Below, one piece after another: positions 1 to 6,778 of a stretch of DNA of 12,005 nt; position 1 is the stretch's first letter; each line of letters begins with the position of its first letter. The DNA comes from Pseudomonadota bacterium (GTDB lineage: Bacteria; Pseudomonadota; Gammaproteobacteria; Burkholderiales; SG8-39). Made by a program: the position numbers and the translations under genes. The stretch is taken from the NCBI GenBank assembly GCA_021848555.1, contig JAJZUN010000037.1, positions 1 through 12,005 of the forward strand. The letters are read 5' to 3'. The notes below the pieces were generated by a model. It was not told the DNA's origin. It did not search any database and saw only the letters and a list, made by a program, of their open reading frames with translations.

Positions 1-51
1 TACACTGGCCCATGTCTCGCCGGCGCAGACCGGCTGAATCAGGAGGGGGGT
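1..51 (+). other. Left-edge leader, possible end of an upstream gene
   Basis: This stretch holds the ribosome binding site of the regulator at 52 (AGGAGG at 41-46, 5 bases before the ATG). One plus frame runs from the window edge to a TGA at 35-37 and could be the last eleven codons of an upstream gene (reading TLAHVSPAQTG), but so short a run cannot be distinguished from chance. No promoter-like sequence is visible, so the operon promoter may lie outside the window. Confidence 0.3.
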
Positions 52-726
52 ATGCGAATACTCATTGCCGAGGACGACGCCATCATGGCCGATGGCCTGA
101 CGCGCTCCTTGCGCCAGTCGGGCTACGTGGTGGACCGCGTCGGCACCGGCCCGGAGGCCGACAGCGCGATGACGCGGGGCGAGTTCGACCTGCTGATCCT
201 CGACCTGGGACTGCCCAAGATGGGGGGGCTGGAAGTGCTGCGGCGCCTGCGCGCGCGCGGTTCGCGCCTGCCGGTGCTGATCCTCACCGCCCTGGACGGC
301 GTCAACGACCGCGTGCGCGGCCTGGACCTGGGCGCCGACGATTACCTGGCCAAGCCCTTCGACCTGAACGAGCTCGAAGCGCGGGTGCGCGCGCTGACGC
401 GCCGCGGCAGCGCCGGCGTATCGGGCGTGCTGCGCCACGGCGAGCTCAGCTACGATCAGGTCGGCCGCGTGACCGAGGTCCGCGGCAAGCCGCTCGAACT
501 GTCGGCGCGCGAAACCGGCCTGCTCGAACTGCTGCTGCAGCGCGTGGGCCGGATCGTGAGCAAGGAGCAGCTGGTCGAACACCTGTGCGAATGGGGCGAG
601 GAAGTCAGCACCAACGCGATCGAGGTCTATGTGCACCGCCTGCGCAAGAAGCTCGAGGCGGGCGGCGTCAAGATCGTCACCGTGCGCGGATTGGGCTACT
701 GCCTGGAAAAACCGAAGGGGCCCTGA
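52..726 (+). CDS. OmpR-family response regulator, TctD/QseB-like
   Basis: This 224-residue two-domain regulator would be phosphorylated by the kinase encoded next to it and then bind DNA. Residues 1-115 are a receiver domain: acidic pair D8/D9, phospho-acceptor D51 in LILDLGLPKMGG, T79 and K101 in the LAKPF motif. Residues about 125-222 are an OmpR/PhoB winged helix, with the recognition region near STNAIEVYVHRLRKKL and the terminal hairpin VRGLGYCLE. Length and motifs are normal for the family. The ATG at 52 is supported by AGGAGG five bases upstream. Its stop lies 4 bases before the kinase gene, and the symporter follows, so the likely target is that transporter operon. TctD is the closest named relative because the partner kinase is TctE-like, but the orthologous function (tricarboxylate control) is not shown. 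Confidence 0.95.
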   Translation: MRILIAEDDAIMADGLTRSLRQSGYVVDRVGTGPEADSAMTRGEFDLLILDLGLPKMGGLEVLRRLRARGSRLPVLILTALDGVNDRVRGLDLGADDYLAKPFDLNELEARVRALTRRGSAGVSGVLRHGELSYDQVGRVTEVRGKPLELSARETGLLELLLQRVGRIVSKEQLVEHLCEWGEEVSTNAIEVYVHRLRKKLEAGGVKIVTVRGLGYCLEKPKGP

Positions 727-730
727 ACCC

Positions 731-2149
731 ATGGCGCGCAAGGCCCGAGGCCAGACTTCGCTGTTTGGCGAGATCGTCGACTGGATGCTCGCGCCGCTGC
801 TGATCATCTGGCCGATCAGCATCGCCGCCGATTACTTTCTCGCCTATTCGGTTGCGGGCACCGCCTTCGACCAGCAGCTCAAGGACCGGGTGGTGGCGGT
901 GGCGCGCCAGGTTTCGTTCGACGATGAAAAGCTGACGGTCAATCTGCCGCCGGAGGCGATCGCCATCCTCGGTGCGGACGAGGTGGACGAAGTCCTGTTC
1001 CAGGTGCGCGGCATGAGCGACGAACTGATCGCCGGCGACGCCACGCTCGGCACGGTCGAGTTCACCTCGGAACTCGAGCCGCAGACCGTGTATTTCCGCG
1101 ACGAATCGCTGCAAGGGCGCGAGATGCGCATCGCCTACAGTTTTGCCCAGGTCAGCGGCCTCGCCGGGGCGGTGCTGATCCAGGTGGCGGAGACCGGAGA
1201 AAAGCGCACCCGGCTCGCCAGCGGCATCGTCGGCAAGGTGCTCGCCTGGCAGTTCGTGCTCGTGCCGCTGGGCCTGCTCCTGGTCTGGCTCGGCTTGAGC
1301 CGCGGCATCGAGCCGCTCAACCGCATCGGACAGAGCATGCGCGACCGCCGGCCGCAGGACCTGTCGCCGATCGACCGCAACGAAGCGCCGGAAGAAGCGT
1401 GGCCGCTGATCGACTCGATCAATGACCTGATGGCGCGCCTGCAGCAGAGCCTGAAGGTGCAGCAGCGCTTCATCGCGGACGCCGCGCACCAGTTGAAAAC
1501 GCCCCTGGCCGGCTTGAGGACGCAGGCCGATCTCGCCTTGCGCGGCAGCGAAATGCGCGACATCCAATACACGATGAAGCAGATCGCGGCGAGCGCCGAT
1601 CGCGCGGCGCGCCTGGTGAACCAGCTGCTGTTGCTCGCGCGCACCGAAAGCGATCAGCACAGCCAGCCGCCTTTCGCCGCGATCGATTTGAATGCGCTGG
1701 TGCGCGAGGCGACCCAGGATTGGGTGCCGGCCGCGCTGGAACGCCACATCGACCTCGGATTCGAGGCTTCGGGCGACGGCAGCAACGTGACCGGCAATGC
1801 CCTGCTGCTGCGCGAGTTGATCAACAACCTGCTCGACAATGCGATTCGCTATACGCCGGCCGGCGGGCGTGTCACCGCGCGCGTCACGGCAGGCGAATGC
1901 GTGATCCTGGAAGTCGAAGACGACGGCATCGGCATCGAGCAGGACGAGCGCGAGCGGGTGTTCGAACGGTTCTACCGGGTACTCGGCACCGGGGCCGAGG
2001 GCTCCGGACTCGGCCTCGCGATCGTGCGCGAGATCGTCGAACTGCACGCCGCCAATGTGCTGCTGCTGTCCAACCCGAGCGGACGCGGCACGCTGGCGCG
2101 GGTGGTATTTCCGCGCAGCGCTGCCGCGCAGCTCGCGCTGGTCGCATGA
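731..2149 (+). CDS. TctE-like sensor histidine kinase
   Basis: This 472-residue inner-membrane kinase is the partner of the preceding regulator. Transmembrane segments are at about 20-40 and 168-189. They enclose a periplasmic domain of about 125 residues that resembles the two-component sensor kinase N-terminal (2CSK_N) domain of TctE-type proteins. A linker resembling HAMP follows (to about 240). The dimerisation box ADAAHQLKTPLAGL carries phospho-acceptor H253. ATP-binding motifs are the N box (N366/N370), G1 DDGIGI (397-402), F box FERFYR (411-416) and G2 GSGLGLAIV (424-432), all intact. The ATG at 731 is chosen because it begins just before the first membrane segment and follows a GAAGGGG stretch; an upstream ATG in the same frame would overlap the regulator by about 100 bases. 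TctE kinases usually sit beside tricarboxylate transporters, whereas here the neighbour is a sodium:solute symporter, which suggests it senses the solute carried by that protein (inference). Confidence 0.93.
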   Translation: MARKARGQTSLFGEIVDWMLAPLLIIWPISIAADYFLAYSVAGTAFDQQLKDRVVAVARQVSFDDEKLTVNLPPEAIAILGADEVDEVLFQVRGMSDELIAGDATLGTVEFTSELEPQTVYFRDESLQGREMRIAYSFAQVSGLAGAVLIQVAETGEKRTRLASGIVGKVLAWQFVLVPLGLLLVWLGLSRGIEPLNRIGQSMRDRRPQDLSPIDRNEAPEEAWPLIDSINDLMARLQQSLKVQQRFIADAAHQLKTPLAGLRTQADLALRGSEMRDIQYTMKQIAASADRAARLVNQLLLLARTESDQHSQPPFAAIDLNALVREATQDWVPAALERHIDLGFEASGDGSNVTGNALLLRELINNLLDNAIRYTPAGGRVTARVTAGECVILEVEDDGIGIEQDERERVFERFYRVLGTGAEGSGLGLAIVREIVELHAANVLLLSNPSGRGTLARVVFPRSAAAQLALVA

Positions 2150-2177
2150 GCCGCACCGCGCACCGGGGAGCCTGGTG

Positions 2178-4268
2178 ATGGCCGTACAGACCCAGGCGGA
2201 ATTTTCGCGTTTCCTGATCAAGGCTTACAGCTGGTACACCGTCGGTTTCCTTCTGTTCGTGCTTGCGCTGGCGCTCGGCGAGCAGCTCGGCCTGCCGAAG
2301 ATCTGGATCGGCTATCTGTTCCTGATCGCCACGGTCGGGGTATACGCCTGCATCGGCGTGATGACCCGCACCGCCGATGTCACCGAGTATTACGTGGCGG
2401 GACGGCGCGTGCCCGCCCTGTTCAACGGCATGGCGACCGCCGCCGACTGGATGAGCGCGGCCTCGTTCATCGGCATGACCGGCACGCTCTACCTGAACGG
2501 CCACGCCGGCCTCGCCTTCATCATGGGCTGGACCGGAGGCTATTGCCTGGTGGCGCTGCTGCTCGCGCCCTATCTGCACAAGTTCGGGCAATACACCATT
2601 CCCGACTTCCTCGGCGCGCGCTACGGCGGCCATATCCCGCGACTGATCGGCGCGCTGGCCGCGATCCTGTGCTCGTTCACCTACGTGGTGGCGCAGATCT
2701 ACGGCGTCGGCCTGGTGACCACGCGGCTGGTGGGCGTCGCGTTCGAAGTCGGCATTTTCGTCGGCCTGGGCGGCGTGCTGGTGTGTTCTTTCCTCGGCGG
2801 CATGCGCGCGGTCACCTGGACGCAGGTGGCGCAGTACATCGTGCTCCTCGTCGCCTACCTGACCCCGGTGGTGTGGCTGTCGGTCAAGCACACCGGTTTC
2901 CCCGTGCCGCAACTGGTCTACGGCAAGATGCTGGAGAAAGTGAGCGCGCGCGAGGCCCAGCTTGCCGCAGACCCGAAGGAGCTCGAGGTGCGCGCGCTGT
3001 TCAAGCAGCGCGCGGACGAGGCCAACGGCAAGCTCAAAGGCTTGCCCAAGTCGTTCGAGGCGGAGAAGGCGAAACTCGCGAAGTCGCTGAACGATCTGAA
3101 AGCGGCAAAGGCGCCCGTGGATCGGGTGCAGGCCGCGCGGCTGGCGCTGGACAAGTTCCCGCGCAACGTCAAAGAGGCGAAGCTGCGCTGGACGCGCGAG
3201 GCCGAGCTCGGCGCGCGCGGCGCGCCGCTGCTGCGCCACGCCGAGGCCTTCCCCGGCGCGACCGGGCACGAACGCGATGTCAGCCGGCGCAACTTCCTCG
3301 CGCTGGTGTTCTGCCTGATGGTGGGTACGGCGGCGTTGCCGCATATCCTGATGCGCTATTACACGACGCCGTCGGCAAGGCAGGCGCGCGAGTCGGTGAC
3401 CTGGTCGCTGTTCTTCATTTTCCTGCTTTATGTCACCGCCCCGGCGCTGGCGGTGCTGGTGAAGTTCGACATCTACACCCTGCTGATCGGCACCGAGTTC
3501 TCCAAGCTGCCGGCATGGGTGTCGGCGTGGCAAAGGGTGGACCCGATGCTGGTCAGCCTGGTCGACCTGAACCAGGACGGCATCGTGCAACTGGCGGAAA
3601 TCGCGCTCGGCGCCGACGTGGTGGTGCTGGCGACGCCGGAAATCGCGGGCCTGCCCTACGTGGTCTCCGGCTTGGTGGCGGCGGGCGGCCTGGCCGCGGC
3701 GCTCTCGACCGCGGACGGCCTGCTGCTGACCATCTCCAACGCGCTGTCGCACGACATCTACTACAAGATGATCCAGCCGCGCGCGTCGGCGCAAAAGCGC
3801 GTCACCATCTCCAAGATCCTGGTGCTGGTGGTCGCTCTGGGGGCGGCGACCGTGGCCATCCAGAAACCGGCCGACATCCTGTTCATGGTGGGCGCGGCGT
3901 TTTCGCTCGCGGCGTCCGCGTTCTTCCCGGCGCTGGTGCTGGGCATCTTCTGGCGCCGCGCGAACAAATGGGGCGCCACCCTGGGCATGGCCTCGGGCCT
4001 GGGCATCACTTTCTATTACATGGCGACAACGCAACCCTGGCTGCGCAAGATCTTCGGCGTCGCGAGTCCGATAGCCGACAACCTTTGGTTCGAGATTCAG
4101 CCGATCTCGGCCGGAATCTGGGGCATTCCGCTCGGCTTCCTCGTGATCATCGTGGTGAGCCTGCTGACGCCGCCTCCCGACAAGGAGACCCAGGCGATGG
4201 TCGACAACGTGCGCTATCCCTACCTGCGCGGCGCAGGCAACAATTACGCCGCCGCGAACAGGGAATGA
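2178..4268 (+). CDS. Large sodium:solute symporter, VC_2705-like (SLC5/SSS)
   Basis: This 696-residue inner-membrane Na+-coupled carrier has the LeuT-type SSS fold, with about 12 membrane helices. Motifs include YYVAGRRVPALFNGMATAADWMS (start of core TM1, at 71), GGMRAVTWTQVAQY (208-220), and STADGLLLT (510-518) at the position of the Na2 site of SSS proteins. Two extra parts lie on the predicted periplasmic side. One is a charged, Ala/Lys/Glu-rich insertion at about 250-368 between core TM5 and TM6. The other is an EF-hand-like loop D463-x-N465-x-D467-G468-(5)-E474 between TM7 and TM8. It is longer than most SSS carriers (about 550-590 residues) because of the insertion. The ATG at 2178 follows GGGGAG by 7 bases and starts just before MAVQTQAEFSRFL, matching the paralog's N-terminus in layout. 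It is the third gene of the regulator-kinase operon. No DUF4212 small subunit accompanies it, unlike the paralog at 9296-11368. The substrate is unknown; acetate or another short carboxylate is a family-based guess. Confidence 0.92.
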   Translation: MAVQTQAEFSRFLIKAYSWYTVGFLLFVLALALGEQLGLPKIWIGYLFLIATVGVYACIGVMTRTADVTEYYVAGRRVPALFNGMATAADWMSAASFIGMTGTLYLNGHAGLAFIMGWTGGYCLVALLLAPYLHKFGQYTIPDFLGARYGGHIPRLIGALAAILCSFTYVVAQIYGVGLVTTRLVGVAFEVGIFVGLGGVLVCSFLGGMRAVTWTQVAQYIVLLVAYLTPVVWLSVKHTGFPVPQLVYGKMLEKVSAREAQLAADPKELEVRALFKQRADEANGKLKGLPKSFEAEKAKLAKSLNDLKAAKAPVDRVQAARLALDKFPRNVKEAKLRWTREAELGARGAPLLRHAEAFPGATGHERDVSRRNFLALVFCLMVGTAALPHILMRYYTTPSARQARESVTWSLFFIFLLYVTAPALAVLVKFDIYTLLIGTEFSKLPAWVSAWQRVDPMLVSLVDLNQDGIVQLAEIALGADVVVLATPEIAGLPYVVSGLVAAGGLAAALSTADGLLLTISNALSHDIYYKMIQPRASAQKRVTISKILVLVVALGAATVAIQKPADILFMVGAAFSLAASAFFPALVLGIFWRRANKWGATLGMASGLGITFYYMATTQPWLRKIFGVASPIADNLWFEIQPISAGIWGIPLGFLVIIVVSLLTPPPDKETQAMVDNVRYPYLRGAGNNYAAANRE
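3564..3599 (+). other. EF-hand-like Ca2+ loop coding segment in symporter 1
   Basis: These codons read DLNQDGIVQLAE. Position 1 is D, 3 is N, 5 is D, 6 is G, 8 is hydrophobic, 12 is E, and I follows: the full canonical EF-hand loop pattern. The segment sits in the extracytoplasmic loop before core TM8. Flanking helices are short, so it may be a single dockerin-like calcium site rather than a classical paired EF hand. Metal binding is inferred from the pattern only. Confidence 0.6.
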
Positions 4269-4351
4269 AAGGCGGGAACACCGGCATGCGCAGTGGGCAA
4301 GCTCTGAAGCCGCGAACAGATTGCGTTTCGCCGCAGACGCCGTCACCATAC

Positions 4352-4372
4352 GACGCGAGGCGAAGTCGCGTC
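4352..4372. terminator. Hairpin between convergent genes, weak terminator candidate
   Basis: Seven-base perfect arms GACGCGA (4352-4358) and TCGCGTC (4366-4372) enclose a seven-base loop in the 123-base gap between the symporter stop (4268) and the regulator stop (4392), which converge. There is no run of T on either side, so this may be a bidirectional attenuating hairpin rather than a true intrinsic terminator. Nothing else recognisable was found in the gap. Confidence 0.3.
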
Positions 4373-4391
4373 CTCGTCGCGAGACTCTTGG

Positions 4392-5015
4392 CTAACCATT
4401 TTCCGCCGCGAGCGCAAACCGGACCAGTTCGGAGACATTGCGCGCCTCGAGTTTTGCCATCAGGCGCGCCTTGTGCACCTCGACCGTACGCGCGCTGATG
4501 CCGAGGTACGCTGCGATTTCTTTCGCGTGAAGTCCTTTCCCGACGAGTTGCAATACTTCGCGTTCTCGATGGGTGAGCTTCGCCAATTTCAAGGTCTGGT
4601 CGGCGCCCATTTCCGTGCGCTGGATACGGCGGGATTCCCTGTCAAATCCCTTTTCAATCGCGGCCCTCAACTCCGCTTCGTCAAAGGGCTTTTCGATGAA
4701 GTCCACCGCTTCCGACTGGAACGCGGCGCGGGCCGACTTCACGTCCCCGTGCCCGGTGATGATTACAAACGGCAAATGCTTTCCCCGCTCACGAAGATCC
4801 GCCTGCAGTTCAAGCCCGCTCATTCCCGGAAGCCTGAGGTCGGCGACTACGCAACCGGCCCAATTGTCCCGATATGTATCGAGGAACGCCTCGGCGCTTT
4901 CGAACGACACTGCGCGAAAGCCCAAAAGCCCCAGCATCAGGGACAGCGAATCGCGCATGGCCGCATCGTCCTCGACGATGTAGACAGTGAGCTCGTCACG
5001 GGCCGGACTATTCAT
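4392..5015 (-). CDS. FixJ-family response regulator (receiver + LuxR-type HTH)
   Basis: This 207-residue transcription regulator has a receiver domain at about 8-125, with acidic pair D16/D17, phospho-acceptor D59 in VVADLRLPGMSG, T87 in the FixJ-typical VIITGHGDV, and K109 in EKPF. A LuxR/NarL helix-turn-helix follows at about 143-205 (LTHREREVLQLVGKGLHAKE, then the recognition helix around SARTVEVHKARLMAKL). It should be activated by the kinase encoded immediately upstream. The open frame extends 19 codons further upstream, but the ATG at 5015 fits the family: the upstream residues have no counterpart in FixJ-type proteins. It also gives an 8-base overlap with the kinase stop (ATGAATAG), typical of translational coupling. 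Only a weak GAGG lies about 11 bases before it. Likely targets include the divergent promoter at 6634-6778 and the DUF4212 operon, on the basis of a shared motif. Confidence 0.93.
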   Translation of the reverse strand: MNSPARDELTVYIVEDDAAMRDSLSLMLGLLGFRAVSFESAEAFLDTYRDNWAGCVVADLRLPGMSGLELQADLRERGKHLPFVIITGHGDVKSARAAFQSEAVDFIEKPFDEAELRAAIEKGFDRESRRIQRTEMGADQTLKLAKLTHREREVLQLVGKGLHAKEIAAYLGISARTVEVHKARLMAKLEARNVSELVRFALAAENG

Positions 5016-6633
5016 CAGCGGCCAAACCTCGCAGCAGCAAATGAAATTCCCCGTGCTTGGTCGGCGCCGCATTGAGCGAGCCGCCGTGCGCTTCGGCGAT
5101 GGCCTGGCTTATCGCAAGGCCCAAACCCATTCCCATGGGCTTCGTGGTTGAAAAGGGTTCGAACAAGAGTTTGCGCGCCGAGGGCGAAAGCCCGGGTCCG
5201 GTATCGGCAATCCGGAACAGTATCCGGCCGCCTTCCGCGGTCCGGGCCGATACGGTGACGCCTTTTTCGCCATTTGGCAGATTCGCGATCGCCTCGAACG
5301 CATTTGCGATCAGATTGCGCAGCACCAACTCTATTTGCAGACGATCCGCCAGCAGCACCGCTGTGCCCGCATCGGTCTCGACACGGAAATTCGCCTCGCA
5401 GGACTGGTTCAGCTTGTTGCCGATTCGTCGCGCCGTTTCAAGCAGACTTTCCACCGTCACCTGTTCCAGGCGCGTGGTCCCGCTGCGGAAAAAATCCCGG
5501 AGGCGCCCCACTACCTCGGCGGCGCGCTTTGACTCTCCGAGCATCTTTTCAATCGTGGCGTTGAGCTCGGCATAAGGAACCCTGCCTTCGCCCCGCTCGA
5601 GAAACAACTGGCAGGCCCTGCCGTAGTTGCTCAGTGCGGCAAGCGGTTGATTGATTTCGTGCGCGATGGCGCCTGCCATCTCGCCCGCCGCAGCGAGTCG
5701 CAGCGACGCCTTGAGGCCCTCGGTCGCGCGCTCGCGCTCGTCGACCATGACGCCGAGAAACAAGCCGGTAAGCGACAGCGCGGCCACCAAGGCCTGCAAT
5801 TCCACCAGCGCCAGAGAGTGCATGGGTTCGCCTTGTGCACCCAGCACCACGCCAACCTGAACGACACCCGAGGCCAGCGCAGCGCCGATAAATCCGCCCC
5901 GCAACGCGATCCAGATCAGCGGCAGGAACAGGAGATAGAAATACTTCGATGGATCACCGCCCGCGCCTTTGAAGACGAAATACACCGTAGCCACCATGAC
6001 CGCGAACTGTAAGGCGGTTTCCGGTCTGCGCCAGGAATTGCGCAGGCGGTCGCGCGCGACGTTGTCCGCCGCAAGCAGGAGCAGGGGCGCCGTAATCAGC
6101 ACCCCTACCGCGTCCCCCAGCCAAAACCGAAACACCGCCGCGCCAAACAATTCGCCGAGAAGAAAGCCATTCGTCCACAAAAGCGCCACGTAGAGCGCCC
6201 CGACGATCGCGGTTCCGATCGTTGTAACGGCGATGAAAATCCACAGCTGCCGCGTATTGCTCAGCCTTGAGTCGGATTTGAGGAAATAGCGGAGGGTCCC
6301 GGCAATGGCGGCGTAGCCGCCTGCCAGTACCAACGAAGTCAGCGCCGTGAACACCAGTCCTCCCGGCGCCCCGCGAATGACGAAGTCGGCAACGATGATG
6401 GTGCCGAAAACAATCGGGGCGTAGCCCAACCCACCGAGCATCATCCAGACGATGCTGAGCGCAGGCTGAGGATTCCAGGGGGTGATGTTGAACGGACCAA
6501 GCGGGTAGATATAGCTGGCCCAGTCGAGCGCGACATAGCACGCGGCGAACAGCACCGCGTCGCCTATATGCGCGGCGATCGAACGGCGCGGTCCGAGCAT
6601 AGGAAGATCAGGCAGCATCAATACAAGTCGCAT
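5008..6633 (-). CDS. Integral-membrane sensor histidine kinase (MASE1-like + FixL-type kinase)
   Basis: This 541-residue kinase is the probable partner of the overlapping FixJ-type regulator. Residues about 22-295 form a multi-helix membrane region (8 to 9 predicted segments). Its start, with TPWNPQPALSIVW at 51-63 and a following GLGYAP, resembles the MASE1 integral-membrane sensor domain. A short helical linker (about 297-315) leads to the FixL-type phospho-acceptor motif AHEINQPLAAL with H325. ATP-binding motifs are N440/N444 in RNLIANAFEAI, DTGPGL (477-482), FEPFSTTKPMGMGLGLAIS (491-509) and a terminal AHGG. All catalytic motifs look intact. There is no PAS or haem domain, so unlike FixL an oxygen signal is not indicated; the stimulus would act within or near the membrane. 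The first ATG (6633) is used, but its ribosome binding site is weak, and M6 or M12 are alternatives. It is divergent from the antiporter gene at 6779. Confidence 0.9.
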   Translation of the reverse strand: MRLVLMLPDLPMLGPRRSIAAHIGDAVLFAACYVALDWASYIYPLGPFNITPWNPQPALSIVWMMLGGLGYAPIVFGTIIVADFVIRGAPGGLVFTALTSLVLAGGYAAIAGTLRYFLKSDSRLSNTRQLWIFIAVTTIGTAIVGALYVALLWTNGFLLGELFGAAVFRFWLGDAVGVLITAPLLLLAADNVARDRLRNSWRRPETALQFAVMVATVYFVFKGAGGDPSKYFYLLFLPLIWIALRGGFIGAALASGVVQVGVVLGAQGEPMHSLALVELQALVAALSLTGLFLGVMVDERERATEGLKASLRLAAAGEMAGAIAHEINQPLAALSNYGRACQLFLERGEGRVPYAELNATIEKMLGESKRAAEVVGRLRDFFRSGTTRLEQVTVESLLETARRIGNKLNQSCEANFRVETDAGTAVLLADRLQIELVLRNLIANAFEAIANLPNGEKGVTVSARTAEGGRILFRIADTGPGLSPSARKLLFEPFSTTKPMGMGLGLAISQAIAEAHGGSLNAAPTKHGEFHLLLRGLAADE

Positions 6634-6778
6634 CGTTCGATCGAGGATTGCTCATGATGGGACCAGAACCGCGCGCTGGCAAGTAAGTGAAATTGCTTAC
6701 GTCAAGATGCGAATGTCCACAGAGCGGCTCGGACTCTAGTATCGGTGCTCCTGGCTAACTTTCAACGAGGCGGAACTC
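6634..6778. promoter_or_regulatory. Divergent promoter region, kinase / antiporter
   Basis: This 145-base spacer must hold the start signals for both the FixLJ-like operon (minus) and the antiporter (plus). It contains the GTAAG-N8-CTTAC dyad at 6683-6700. For the antiporter, TAGTAT (6737-6742) with TGTCCA (6714-6719) at a 17-base spacing is a poor sigma-70 match, as expected of an activator-dependent promoter, and GAGG at 6767-6770 is a good ribosome binding site 8 bases before the ATG. I tested TGGCAAG...TTGC (6678-6696) as a sigma-54 site, but the spacing is wrong. Confidence 0.5.
6683..6705. promoter_or_regulatory. Candidate response-regulator site (dyad plus shared 10-mer)
   Basis: GTAAG (6683-6687) and CTTAC (6696-6700) form an inverted repeat with an 8-base spacer. 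The right half begins the 10-mer CTTACGTCAA (6696-6705), which recurs exactly at 11752-11761 upstream of the DUF4212-symporter operon. Read toward the kinase, the motif is TTGACGTAAG, about 72 bases before its ATG. FixJ-type regulators bind short dyads of this size, and the adjacent regulator is the obvious candidate. Binding is inference. Confidence 0.4.

Noticed and set aside
677..2221. Minus-strand open frame (514 codons) opposite the TctE-like kinase
   Set aside because: Same Arg/His/Gln-rich shadow composition; the kinase motifs on the plus strand are complete.
1884..4349. Long minus-strand open frame (821 codons) opposite symporter 1 and the kinase end
   Set aside because: It is rich in His, Arg, Gln and Ala with no hydrophobic pattern or domain, as expected of the antisense of GC-rich codons. 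The plus strand carries unmistakable symporter motifs.
2543..4498. Plus-strand open frame (651 codons) overlapping symporter 1 in another frame
   Set aside because: Arg/Gly/Ala-rich out-of-frame reading of the symporter gene; no start signal and no family pattern.
6678..6698. Possible sigma-54 promoter TGGCAAG...TTGCTT
   Set aside because: The two elements are 9 bases apart instead of about 4, so the -24/-12 geometry fails.
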